In this document: piece after piece, positions 1 through 11,571 of the stretch | Layout of the letters: every line of letters begins with the position of its first letter | Numbering within the stretch: the stretch's first letter is position 1 | DNA from: Saccoglossus kowalevskii | Taxonomy: Eukaryota; Hemichordata; Enteropneusta; Harrimaniidae | DNA: 32,047 nucleotides | Direction of reading: 5' to 3' | NCBI RefSeq assembly: GCF_000003605.2 | Contig: NW_003144786.1 | Location: 1,860,048-1,892,094, forward strand | The notes under the pieces: model-generated | What the model saw: only the letters and a program-made list of their open reading frames with translations | What the model was told of the DNA's origin: nothing | Database searches by the model: none | Position numbers and translations under genes: made by a program

Positions 1-144
1 CTAATTATCATGCAAATTAGGTAATTAACGAGCATGGATTTTTACCAAAACCTAATCAAATCTGCGCATTGGCCCAGAGCATCTATGCACCAAGTTTCAT
101 CAAAAACCGATGTATGGTTCTTGAGATAGCAGTGGAACAGTCGG

Positions 145-198
145 ACACACATACACGCATACACACACACATACACACATACACACATACAGACACAC
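145..198. repeat. CA/ACAT microsatellite
   Basis: The stretch is an imperfect run of ACAC and ACATAC units, interrupted by CGCATA and CAGA. It lies at the 3' end of a dispersed-repeat-like phrase, where such tails are common. Confidence 0.9.
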
Positions 199-535
199 TA
201 ACTGCAAAGACTCCCATTTTGTGCTTCGCACATGGGAGTCAAAAACAAAAAACAAGATACCTGCCAGTCGACCATCTTTGATCCAATTGCGAAATAAATC
301 GTCATGGACATGTATCCTAACGTGTATAATTTATGTACCAAGTTTGAATGAAAACTGACAAAGCATGTCCAAAATAAACATTTTCAAAAAACAAGATGGC
401 TGACAGTCGGCCATTTTGAATCAAATCGCTAAACCACTGTATGTGCATATGTCCCAAATGAGGTACTAGGCACATGCAAAGAATGAACGGAATCAGTCCA
501 CAGGATTCTGAAATATGACTCTGGACAGACTGACG

Positions 536-558
536 CACGGACGGACGGACGGACGGAC
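536..558. repeat. ACGG tetranucleotide microsatellite
   Basis: About five tandem ACGG units are followed by ACAGAC. The run sits inside the dispersed-repeat region and marks one more tail-like simple repeat. Confidence 0.85.
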
Positions 559-775
559 AGACTCAGGAACTCACGGACGGTCAGGGTATCCTAACATGTA
601 TGTATCCTAACATGTATGATCTATGTACTAAATTTTAATAAAAACTGAAAAAGCATGTCCTTAGACAGCCAATAGCATACTTCCATTGTCGGAAGCTTGC
701 ATCTCGCTTGCGCTGATCATTACCAGAAAACGTAGGCACGTGGGGTCTCGCGTATGCCCTAAGGCCAACTACATA

Positions 776-1123
776 TCAAATGCGTTCTCCCCCTTCAATG
801 CTGTTCCCGGGTGTGGTGGCACCTTTCGGTGTCTCCACTCCATGGCAGCCAACCGCGCCTTCCCTCGCAGTGTCATGTGAACTATCTATCTCGCGACAGC
901 CTCGTTCACGTTCCTTACGCATTTCCTCCTCGAGAAACTCATCAGTTTGTTTCTGTTTAAGCTTCTCATCTACCAATCTGCGGGCTCTCTCATGCAGCTC
1001 AGCGGCCTCGCTCTCATCAAGCAATCGCCTGTACATCTCAGTACGTTCTGCACTACCCGACGCAGGTGATGGTACTGTTCCACCCTGCGTAGGTGTATCC
1101 AAAAAAGAACCGCCTTCTGCCAT
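776..1123 (-). pseudogene. N-terminal gag fragment of a Ty3/Gypsy-like LTR retrotransposon
   Basis: The open frame encodes about 115 residues. I chose the ATG at 1123, which opens MAEGGSFLDTPTQGG; three upstream in-frame codons are not needed. The protein is highly charged: residues about 30-75 are rich in E, R and K and probably form a helix or coiled coil. It has no cysteine motif or catalytic residue. Its identity rests on position: it starts about 240 nt downstream (in minus-strand sense) of a tRNA-type primer-binding site and a putative LTR, where gag begins in LTR retrotransposons. It ends in a stop at 776, and no pol sequence follows towards coordinate 1, so only the 5' end of the element survives. 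A domesticated host ORF is possible but less likely. Confidence 0.5.
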
Positions 1124-1362
1124 AATAATCAATGTATACCAATAACCAAAAAAAGGACAAAAGCCACCACAGGAGTGATCAAATTAATGAACTACTCCGC
1201 CACAAGCACAAAGTGAACCCAATATCACAACTGAATAACGACTGATCACCCTTGATTGTAAACCAACACCGGACAGATTCTGCTCTACTCTTGCTCCAAT
1301 GTATTCGAACAGCGATACACATGCACAAAACATCTAGTTTGTTGTCCAATTACCAATCTAAC

Positions 1363-1380
1363 CAACACGTTTGGGCGCCA
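1363..1380 (-). other. retrotransposon primer-binding site
   Basis: Read on the minus strand this is TGGCGCCCAAACGTGTTG. It begins with TGG, complementary to the CCA end of a tRNA, and matches the TGGCGCCC start of many retroelement primer-binding sites. It lies a few bases after a candidate LTR end (CA at 1384-1385 in minus sense). Its presence orients the element on the minus strand. Confidence 0.7.
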
Positions 1381-1383
1381 ATC

Positions 1384-2560
1384 TGCCACCCCGCCCTCCG
1401 CGTTCATCGGACTCCGACGGGCGAGGCAGATGATGAAACTTCCTTTCACCAATCTAAATAAACTCCGATACCGATAATCGTCTTCCTCCTCACAATCACA
1501 GGGGCTGTCCCACGTACCACAGACAGACTTGAGGGTCCAGAGTAGAGAAGTTGGTATGTAGATACAGTCAGGGAATGAATCAGTTAACCCGAAAAAAACA
1601 GCCAACACATATATTTCAGTTATAAATAGAGACAGGTTTACTGCCGATTTAATGCAGTAACGTCAATATGAACCTCGCCACATAACACAATTAAGTAAAG
1701 CCTATTATAAAATGGCATACAATGTTAATCCGACAGGATCTGGCCAAATTAACCCAGTGGCGCCTTGTCACTGGCAAAATAAAATTACAACTTGCCTATA
1801 AATTAACTGAATTAACTTGGCAGTGCTCACTCACGCCGAATACAATGAAACACCTAACTGCTGTACAAATAAAATGCCTGAACAAAGCAGTAAATGCCGC
1901 CCACACCAGCCCCACACTATGCAAGAAGCAGGGCATTTGGATAAAAAGAGTTAACAACGTCCACACAGTAAACACTAGCTCCCAACTCAGCACAAACGCA
2001 CATGAATGCACCCAAATACGCACACAAACAAGGCGGGGTAAATACAACGATTAAAATGCACAGTGTCACAATAAAATCAGTAGAATCACCTCACCGCACT
2101 AATCAGAAAAATGTGACTAACTAAACAGCTTATACAATCTACCCCGTTGCTGCCCCAAATACGCCGCCAAAGAATGAAATTCGCTGTGGTTTTTCAAATG
2201 AGCGACCAAAACGAATCTTGGCAAAAAAAAACCAGTCCAAACAAAAGAGTGCAAAGGCCTAACACGAAATACGCATGCAGTGGAAAATTCCCTAAGATAA
2301 TAACCACAAGCGGCGGTCAAAACGTCCCTGGCAACGCACAGAAAAAATTAGGAAAATTCATGAGGCGTGCAACGGGAGAATGACGCAATCTCGGCGGCAC
2401 GCACAAAAACTACACAGCACGGGAAAAAGTGCTCTCACTACCCACAAAAAGCTACAATGATGTAAATCACACAATTTTGAAGCAATAAAAGTTCACGTGA
2501 TAATTGTTCAACATTAGATTGCAATCAAAGACGTTTCGGGGCCCCCTTCCGAACAGTTAC
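1384..2560 (-). repeat. probable 5' LTR of the Ty3/Gypsy-like element (outer boundary uncertain)
   Basis: In minus sense the segment ends in GGGTGGCA, directly before the primer-binding site. It contains a TATAAAT-like box near 1620-1627. The plus strand is strongly A/C-biased through about 2420, which differs from the flanks. No second LTR exists in the window, so the outer boundary cannot be fixed by comparison; 2560 is only where the composition changes. If right, the LTR is long (about 1.2 kb). The short open frames inside it have no recognisable product. Confidence 0.4.
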
Positions 2561-2642
2561 GGTTACAGTTCACCTACCAGTCAAGGCGAACTTCACATGG
2601 GTTGAACTAGAAGTCCATCGGTGCACCGCAACAACAGTGTTC

Positions 2643-2645
<3 letters not shown>

Positions 2646-2712
<67 letters not shown>

Positions 2713-2755
2713 AGAAGAGAGAGAGAGAGAAGAGAGAGAAGAGAGAGAGAGAGAG
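2646..2755. repeat. GA/TC microsatellite, about 110 bp
   Basis: A nearly pure (GA)n run with a few AA or AGAAG interruptions in its second half. It creates spurious open frames of R-E or S-L repeats on both strands, which are not genes. Confidence 0.97.
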
Positions 2756-2975
2756 TCGTTCGTTGTTTCTCTCCTCCAGTGCAACACTTCCAGAATAATA
2801 ATTTCATAACTTGTCACGTATAATACATAGTACGCAAAAAATTACAAAACTATTGAATTACAAAGTCAAAATGCATACAAATAAATCACACAAAATACTA
2901 ACTACCGAAAACCATGCTAGGTAGCACAAGTTTACCACACGAGGGCGCTATATCACAAAACTGCATGGTGCATAT
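2756..2975. other. no gene seen
   Basis: AT-rich sequence downstream of the stop codon of the decayed minus-strand gene. It contains the phrase ACGAGGGCGCTATATC (about 2939-2954). No open frame, structural RNA or clear inverted repeat was found. Confidence 0.5.
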
Positions 2976-5900
2976 TTAAGTCAAACAATAGGCAACAATG
3001 CCATGTATTATGGGTCTAGCATGCCTAAAGTAAGCCCGGGTTACAATAACATTTGGTTGCTTTACTGTAAAGGTTTTCAAGTTCGTACTACGAGGAGGAA
3101 ATTTGGAACCAGGATTGAAGAGTATTACACATGAAATGTAATCTTCCAGAGATTTTTCTCCAACAGCCCTGAATGTCAGCAAATCATGAACATCCTTTGA
3201 ATATAAGGTTTTGTTCAAGAAGAGATGGTTAAGACTGTCGGAAGCATTATATTTAGGATCAAATAGTTCACTTGATGTTTCTAGTTTTTCACGATCTAAT
3301 ATGCATTTCTATGTTTTTCATTTCAGAGAGTGAAACATTGGAAGATGACTTGCTTGACTGAATGAAGATTTGTCTTTTCATGTTTCTATACAGCAAAGCT
3401 GTGTGTGGAAGGTAGAATGTTAACCTAAAAAGTGCTTCTCTTAGGGTAGAATAGATTACCTCTTTCACATCTTTGTTTATGCACATCTCATGGCATTCAT
3501 CTAATGCTACACATTCCCATTTTCTACCAGAAAGGCTTGCTGCAAAGCCTCCAAGCAAGATAATGTGGTATGAGCCTAAGATAATTCAGTCTGTCAAAAC
3601 TGTGGAATAATGGGCCATTTCTTTCAGAGCATCATTACGTAAATCAAAATTCCTATTTCTAATTGATATGTATGGTGTAATATAGGTCATCATATCTCTG
3701 TGTACAAAATCATACCAACATTTCCACGGCTATTTGTCTCTATCATCTTTCCTGTAAATTGTAAAAGTTGTTGTCTTATTTCTCTGAAACATGCATCATC
3801 ATCAAGGTCTACATGATCAGGTTCATTTTGTATTCTGTTGATGCATGCATCATTTAATTCTTTCTCAGATAAGGAACAAGACACAGATGAGCCTGATCTG
3901 TTTTTCATGAACCTTTCAATTTTAATTCTGTAAAATGACTCCCAAACTTGGATTAGAAATCGATGTGTTCTATCAAAGTGAGTTGCTTGCATTACTGAAG
4001 TACCAGTATTTCCAAAATGAAACAAATTGACGAACTCCTTTAACCCTGCATCAAGATTAATTTTCATCAACACACTTTGAACATTTTTCAAAATATGACA
4101 GTCTCCAGGGTAAGCTAACAGCCATGCCAACTCTAAACCATACTGTCTTTTCAATTTCAGCAATTAGTCATGTGTTTTTTCCATCTCCAACTACAACCAA
4201 ATAATTTATATACTTGCCGACACCAAAGTTGATATAGATTTCATTGACTCCTTGTCAGCTGGAACATCAAGCACATCAAGATATACAACATTTGAAAATC
4301 TGTCTTTCAGAGTGGGTATGAAATGGTCTGTATTCTTATTTTGTAAGGCTTTTTTCTCCAGTGCATATAGAAAGCAATCGGATTGTAAATCTGTACACTC
4401 CTATTTTTTCTTAGGTGAGACTTTGAAATCCTCAAGAGAAAGATTTTCAAAATTTATGTGATGACCATTTTCATCGTCCATTCCAGTCAAGGTGCAATAG
4501 TAATTTTCTATCAATTTTGCGACAAGAAGATTTTGTCTGTTTATTTGTTATCACTGTGTACTCTGGACATTTGACTGCACTGACCATTATCCTCTTCATA
4601 TAATGTCAGTGGTAGAGCTGTGCAGCAACACAGTATTAATAATTCAGGCACACCACAACCAGCCTCCTTCCTAATTTCCTCACATCTGTGATCAAAGTCA
4701 ATGTTTTTCTCATGACCATTGTCCTTAAGAAGGAAGGACTATTACTTAGAAGTGTCAAGAAGTTCAATGTGTTCTCTATTTTGTGCAAGGCAGTCTAGAA
4801 TTTCATTTCTTATATTAACCATTAGTTTGTTTTCAAGGGACTGTTACTCGGACGATGACGGTTTTCCATTCTCATCACGACCACAGTGTATCAGAGAGTA
4901 ACTACCATGTGTTGAAACTGCTCTACAAAGTGAATTATCATAATTAACAGACACATGTTTGAGGTAGTCACCAGTCGTAGTCTTTAGAGAATGTCTGCAA
5001 AATGGGGCAAGGTCTTCATCAGTGAAGGTTTACTATCAACAGCCTGAACAGAAGTACCATTAAACCCTCTTCCAAGCTGACTTGATTTCACTGTTGCATA
5101 ACAGCTAAGCTTATCTACACTATCAATAGATACAATGCTGAAGGATTGATTAAGATTTTGCCCTTCCTGTATTGTTTTCTCACAGATACGAACTTTATAA
5201 CGTTGGAGACACTGCACCAAATCTGTTGAGAACTTTTAAGCACTCAGATGATGAGTTGCTAAATTTGGCTACAACATCAGCTAATGCCATATGTAAAGGA
5301 AAATTACATTCACTATTGTATGAATAAGCCAGACATGAAACAATAAACAATCTTTTCATTATATATCAACACGATGACTTTGTGTCTCATCCTTTATCAG
5401 ACACCTGTACTCTCTGCATCATTTTCTCTGTTGTGTCACCAACTTTTGATTTCAAAAATTCACAAGATATGCGAAGATGTGAGGCAATATCATGACTAGG
5501 AATTGATATACTAAGGAGTTGTTAAGAGATTCCAACTGTTCAGCATAACCATTAAGGCTGTTATTTGCAGCATACAGAGTAAAGAGAAGAGCCACATCTT
5601 CGTAGCAATGTCCCAAGTTTTTTATACATTGGGTTAGAATAGGATATTAAACAGTCTCAAAATACACGCTGAAGCCTGACCATTAACCATCTATTATTTC
5701 TTTTAAGGGAGTTATATGACTCATCAGGCTTTTCATTTATTGGATTATTTGTTTTAATGGTTTTCAAATAAACATCATATACCCTTGTCAGAAAAATTGC
5801 CCGAACTTCTTCAAACTCTTGACAAACAAATAAGATGGCTGCAGCTAACGCCTGGTCCACACATGAGGTTAGGTCATTACAAACAACGTTTTTATACCCT

Positions 5901-6600
5901 TCACACAAAGACTGCATGTAGGCTTTGGATGCTGCTCTGACCCTGTTAACTTGAAACTCTCATCGCACAAACTTAGAGAAAGTTGTGTTAAATGAGGCAC
6001 AAATTATGCTTTCTTTGTTTACATCAACATCCATTTTAATGTGACTTGTATATTTCTTAGTTAATTCCATGTCAATTCTCTTATATTTCCGTTGTTTACT
6101 GGATACTACCACTGTACAAATTGCACATACAAGTGGAATATTACCTTTCACATAATTATATATTTCACAATAATGTTGATGACATTCAGGGATATTATGT
6201 GGTAACCCTTCAAAGGAGGCAGCCACATTAATGTAGGAAAATAATTGCTCATAGGTCGCAAAGTTACTGCCATCATGATCTGCCATAGCAGTACACAAAC
6301 TAAAATTACTTAATATACACTGAGTTGTTACATTTGATTCACTTTGGTCACTTGGTGATTTGAATTTGCGCGCTATTTTTCGATCACAACTACTACAAAT
6401 GCAGTCTGTTGGAGATAGCGGTTCATTCGTAATTGACCTAAAGTTTGACATTATAGAATCAATCAAATCATCATTTTCCCTGCAGCAAAAATGATAGTAT
6501 CTTGTTTTTTGAATCATCAGCGCATATGATACATGGGCCGGATGACTTATCAGGATGTACCAAATCAGATGCCTTTTCCCCCTCCAATTCCACTCACATT
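2976..6600 (-). pseudogene. decayed DUF6589-like, probably transposon-derived protein with candidate D-D-E core
   Basis: Consecutive minus-strand blocks spell one protein of roughly 1,100-1,200 codons with no evident introns. In order: a zinc motif, CIIC (6522-6533) with CICSSC (6386-6403); a helical region at 5960-6517; a block at 5657-5917; a SIDSVD and NGTSVQ block (about 5040-5150); VVVGDGK (4180-4197); YPGDCHILKN (about 4080-4109); RNRNFDLR with ALKEMA (about 3600-3660); ALDECHEMCINKD (about 3470-3507); and a C-terminal block with LLTFR and IPPR-like spacing (2976-3218). From memory of the family, GD-K, PGDWH and LDExHE are its hallmarks, resembling Pfam DUF6589-type proteins multicopy in invertebrates. 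The two D and the E could form an RNase H-fold triad; this is inference. The copy is dead: there is an in-frame TGA at 5960-5962 with the frame continuing beyond, frameshifts near 6480, 5520, 5210, 4170 and 3580, and the PGDWH tryptophan reads C. The family name is less certain than the unity of the blocks. Confidence 0.7.
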
Positions 6601-8342
6601 GAAGGATGAAGTACTTTGTATACTGTGATCAATCAATTTGTGTATTTTTCATCACTGGTCTACCTCCAGATATTAATTTGTATTCACTGTGTGAAATAGC
6701 AACTTTGTCATTGATGAAGGAGTAAATATGAGAAGGAGATATCAGACGTTAATGGGAGTCATAGAAAAGAGTTGACTGATCTACGCAAACTTTGTAGGCC
6801 AATTTAAGTGAAGCCAGAACTCCATTAAACCAAGCCAAAACACCTCAAAGGCAATACACACAGTCAATGTCAACATAATTGACAACATCTTTACAAAAAC
6901 ACAATTTCAATCATCTATATCAAAATATACTTGCGGTCACGCACTAACACATATTTTATGTGAACTACCCCGGGGTGGGAAATCGAGAAGAAGAGTAAAA
7001 GTCGCGTTGAATGCTAGATGCCAGACATGTAACAGTTGCCTATATGACCCCGAGTAGCAACTCACATCTCGCTAGTAACAAGTATGAAAGAAAAGTATTA
7101 CCAGTATCAATACATCTAAATTTAAGTGTGACACAGTCGAGAAATTATGATGTACGATGTTAAATGTTTTAGTTGTCTCCGAAAAATTTACCCTGTACAG
7201 CTAACAAACCTGTCCGATAGTACTAACAAATGCGAGTAAATCTATCAGTTCAACAACCTTATAACGCTGTTAATAAAACAAAAGCTGTATTAAGTAAAGA
7301 AGTACTGACAGATTTGTCAGACAGAAAAAATTTACAGCATATTCCACAATCGAGGAGCAGCAAACATGCTCACTGCGTGGACGGTCCAAATGACCTTGTG
7401 AATTCAGGGGTGAACGCAAAAAGACTTCTGGGAGTAGCAGTTTGAAATTTTCCGAGATTAAAATAAATTAAACCCAAATTGCACAAAATCATGTTGAAAT
7501 TTAAAAATAATATTTTATATCGATTTGCTGCAGTTTAAAATCAGCCACGCAGTGCACGTATTTTTTGCAAGAGAGAGCTTAAAACAAATTACGCGGGAAT
7601 TCTCAACACTTCCGTGTTGGTATTGACGTGGCGTTGAGGGCGCTCACAAGAATAGAAAACGCCGCGATTAACTGCGCTTACGCGATCAAGCTTCCCGACG
7701 GAAGTGTCTGCTACCCCCCATAAAAATATCTGGTACTTTGCGACAGGGAAATCCATGCAGTATTTGTTCACTGAAGACAGACACATTTGTACATATATAC
7801 TTTATTACACAACTGAATCATCTGAATGTGGATACAGTATGATAAAACAAAGCATTACAACAAAAAATAATAGAAACAATGAAATAAATTGAAATATAGT
7901 TAAAATTAAGTTTCATTACGGATTTGGTTCTCCCAGACTTAAGTCTGATTTTAATTTATTCTTCATGCAGTCAATTCATGTTCTCACTAAATATTGTAGT
8001 TTTTAGAAAGGTTGCAGGCAAGGTCATTTGCCACGATTGTTAGAAAAAATTTCATCTTTTGTAACCCTGGGTCCATGGCGTTACATGGGCTTATTATATT
8101 CGGTGGCTTGACTGCCCACTCAACACCGCCATGGATCCTCCTGTGCAACTTTAAGCGAAATGCCCAGCAAAATGTTGCGCAGCAGTTGTGGGCTAACAAA
8201 TGCGCTTGCTGTAAGTTAATAATGATTATTAATAAAGTACGACTCAAGAAATGAAATACCCAACTCCGAGTGATTTTGCATTAGTATGCTGTGCAACAGC
8301 GATCAGCCGTAAAACGTTCGGCGTTACAAACACTGAACACTT
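6601..8342. other. intergenic spacer between divergent relics, no gene seen
   Basis: The open frames here (7230-7445, 7704-7892, 7987-8254) show no recognisable motif and have no splice context. A CpG-rich patch at 7590-7710 contains the imperfect inverted pair ACTTCCGTGTTGG and GACGGAAGTGTC. The segment separates the minus-strand DUF6589-like relic from the plus-strand RecQ relic, so it would have carried both promoters. Confidence 0.5.
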
Positions 8343-8354
8343 TGCGCATGCGCA
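8343..8354. promoter_or_regulatory. NRF-1-type palindrome
   Basis: TGCGCATGCGCA is a perfect palindrome and matches the NRF-1 binding consensus (YGCGCAYGCGCR). It lies 75 bp upstream of the ATG of the RecQ-like relic, in a locally CpG-containing stretch, which is where NRF-1 sites occur in CpG-type metazoan promoters. Whether it is used cannot be told from sequence. Confidence 0.5.
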
Positions 8355-9161
8355 CTGTACAATCGCGGGTCAAACGCTCAGGTCACTATCTCGTTTTGTG
8401 ATTTGTCCAAAGTTTTTCCCGGCAAACAATGGAGTGTCTCAATGTTATTGAAATCTACGAATCCAGAATAAAAGAACGTTTCAATCTGACCTTTTACCTC
8501 AAGGAAGAGCAAGTTTGCATAGTATCTTCTGTTGTAATACGTGTGGAATTTTACCTACTGGATTTTGCAAAAGTTTGTGTTATGTTTTGCTTCAGTTAAG
8601 GTGGCATCGATTTTAGGGAGAAGAGAAATGGAAAGTCATGTGATTCAAGGCATGATTTTTAATCCCCATAATCTGTAATTTTTGAGATAAGAAGTTTATG
8701 AATTACGTCCCTCCCCATTAGCAGGGCAGTGAATAATTTTTCTTTCGGTAATAAACAAAGACCTCTATCAAAAAAGTTCGAGAGGAGAATTTCATTCCCA
8801 AATTTTGTATATATCTTATCAAAGAACAAGTTTATTGGATAAACACTGGAGATAAGCTACTGGCTGACAAATAATTATACAATCCAACATTCACTAACCA
8901 GATTCTATTTCCACCAAGGGATAAATCTATTAAGCCATATGCTATAAGTTTCTACTTATAAAATGACTAAATTTTCACTTGCTTTGTCCACATGTACTGA
9001 ATTGTATAACGCTGTCAGTCGCTTCACTTCTGTGTAATTGATTCTCTGAAACTATTTCTGCCAACAATTGTATCTGACCTTACCATGCTCATTTAGTAAC
9101 TGAACATGTTAAGTCAATATTTTCCAACAAGCCTTTGATCTATTCTACAAATTTTCAGCAA

Positions 9162-9187
9162 TTTTTTTTTTTTTTTGGGGGGGGGGG
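9162..9187. repeat. T15-G11 double homopolymer
   Basis: Fifteen T are followed directly by eleven G, within an intron or decayed part of the RecQ relic. It may be real or a sequencing or assembly weak point. Confidence 0.9.
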
Positions 9188-9806
9188 TCTGTTTAAAAAT
9201 TTCCAGTATTAACTGGTTGGTTAATAATTTGATCTTCAAATAACTGTTGTTTATTAGTTGATACTTGAGTAAATACAACAATGTTGAGAATCTTTTACTC
9301 GAGTCAAAATAAACTCAAAAAGTGGGACTTTGTTACTTCGAACGACTTTCAATTTATGTCAATGGTGAGATAGATATCTTAATCACATAAAATGTGTATC
9401 ATCAGTGGTCACTACTCGGTAATTTTCTCCAGTCCTGAAACCATAATTCTTGAACCATGGAGATCTATGTTTTCTAATTCATTTTACAGAAAACAACTTT
9501 GTTTGCTTGCTTGTGATGAAACCCACTGTATAATTGACTGGTGAGTGACTTAGGTTTGCTTTGCTAGTTTGCTTACTATAATGTTTGGAAATTTTGATGC
9601 CAGAACAGTCAACATTGTAATAATGCATAGTTTGAAGGGGAGACGACTTCAGCCCAGCCTATAAAGATGTTTCAGTTCTTCGAAGTCTTGACATGCAATG
9701 CTCCATTTCTGGTACTGACTGCAACAGCCACAGGAAAATTAGGAAAGAATATACTTTTAACACTACTATTGACGAATGTAACCACTGTATCTGTTGTCCC
9801 AGATAG

Positions 9807-11571
9807 GTATTTATTTATTTACTACTAAAATCTTTGTGAGGAGAGTCATTAAAATTAAATACTCATAAAAAAACTGTCTTCTGCTGTGTATACTATTTTA
9901 ATGTTTGAACTCGCATCACATTCCAGAGGCACACCGATTTTAATTACATATATCCATGTTGATAATGCTAGTTAGTATTGTTGGACTAAGCAATAAATAT
10001 GGTTATAGACGGTAACGTTTGGCCGACAATGATTGTCCTTCATGTTTACAGCCACTGCATAAACCAGGGAGCTGTACCCTGCATACATTGAAACTGCCTA
10101 TTTTGCAATGAACTTCACTACTGATTGAAAGGGGTACTTTGTATTCAGATTTATCTATGAAGTAAATATTCTTAACAGATTACAATTACAATAGAAAACA
10201 AAAGACTGCCGCTACCATGCACATAAACATCAAGTGCAATCCCTAAGATCAAAACAGTCCCATTTAATACACACAATTTGCATGAAATATATTTTTTAAA
10301 AGAAAGGATCCTTTTTTCAACAAAAGATGACAATGCAACTTTAAATCGGTAAAGAGAGTCAGTACTAACTAGACACTGTTTCTGCAATGGCTGTAAATTA
10401 CAGTGATTCTCTGATAAACTTGTCATATTTTTCAAAAAGTTAAAACAAATTTGACATAGATAATACCAATTTAAAGACAGAATTTTAAGATTGTGTCCCC
10501 TGCCAAAATATTTATGAAAGGTTTTTGATCTCTACGAAAACTCAATACACTGAAATTGTTATCTGCAAATGAAATGCAGTTTTCAGTACTTTGCAATATG
10601 AAGGTATAAAACTGCCATTAGCCAAATCAGAATACAATCAGTATTTAGCTTTTCAATTGTAAACTAGTCGAAATGCTATTACCGGTAATAATTTTAGGCT
10701 AAGAACATTCAATAAACCACAGTTTTTCGAAAAAAAAATGTTTTTGGACTAACAGACAACTAAATTTGGCTAAATATTTCTGGCTCATATTTGCCAAATT
10801 ACTAAGAATATTCCAAGCCATCTGAAACCCTGATTTCTGTAGACATTACGCAAAAGTGGCAAAGGCAGCCATATTTATGATGAATAAGAGAACTGTAATG
10901 TGTACATAACTTGCAAAATATTAGTGTGTTGCATGAAACTAACAGTGACTGAAACAACATTGCCAAGTGGTTATATTAAAACGATGTCATGACAACAGAA
11001 TTTAGTAAAGAGCTTTCCAAACCAATAAAATCTGCATTTCTCTTTCTGCTATTTATTACCTAATGTCTTGCAACACATAAAATAGGAAATTTCTTGTAAT
11101 GGTGCGACAGTGCTTGAAGTCTGAGGGCACCTATATAAGAGCCACAGTGGTGACTGAATTCAATATGAAACAAAAACCCATAATGAGTAGCATCTCAATG
11201 TGGGTGGTGCTGCCGAAAAGTGTTATTTTTATATCAACTACAATGTGTAAATTACAATATTTTCAGAATACAGCTAACATATTTCTAGAAACTCCCCAGT
11301 CTGTCAAAAATAGAAATAACAACATTTCAAAACAGAATTTTAAGATTTTGTTTCCTGCCAAAATTTACTGAATATTATTGAATAGATTTTGATTTCTTCT
11401 GTAAAAAACATTAAAGATTCAATAAAGCAAGGAAGATGTATTCTGTGATAGGAAATTATCTAAACAACTTAGAAATACACAAATGAGTAATGGTTATAAT
11501 TTTAGTCCAAAAATGAGCGGAATGTGATTTTGATTACATAAACCTACACAATTTTTGCGATGTTTTCACAG
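9807..11571 (+). other. large intron of the RecQ relic, no exon recognised
   Basis: The interval lies between the GTATTT donor at 9807 and the TTTTCACAG acceptor at 11563-11571. A RecQ gene should have a linker exon here, carrying the region after motif III and the start of the second lobe, but I could not find it. A pair of similar phrases (CAGAATTTTAAGATT at about 10480 and 11333, each followed by CTGCCAAAAT) indicates an internal diverged duplication, possibly part of a dispersed repeat. Confidence 0.4.

Larger units (their letters stand above)
1..700. repeat. dispersed repeat region with two diverged internal duplications
   Basis: No gene is visible. Two modules each occur twice in diverged form. 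One module (AACAAGAT, then CAGTCG, then CCAT) is at about 251-299 and 388-436. The other (ATCCTAAC, then TATGTAC, then AAGCATGTCC) is at about 314-369 and 603-660. The second module is preceded by a 16-bp tandem doubling at 587-618. The phrase at 90-130 (CAAGTTTCATCAAAAACCG, then TTCTTGAGATAGCAG) leading into a CA-rich microsatellite is the style of common invertebrate short non-autonomous repeats. The short open frames here are simple-sequence readings and are not called. Confidence 0.65.

Noticed and set aside
780-1145. Plus-strand 121-codon frame opposite the gag-like ORF
   Set aside because: It is serine-rich and lies antisense to the charged gag-like frame, which has the better position after a primer-binding site; it is a shadow.
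1285-1608. 107-codon minus-strand frame in the Gypsy LTR
   Set aside because: It spans the LTR end and the primer-binding site, so it cannot be a protein of the element; no motif.
2607-2809. Open frames on both strands of repeated R-E or S-L residues
   Set aside because: They are translations of the GA/TC microsatellite and not genes.
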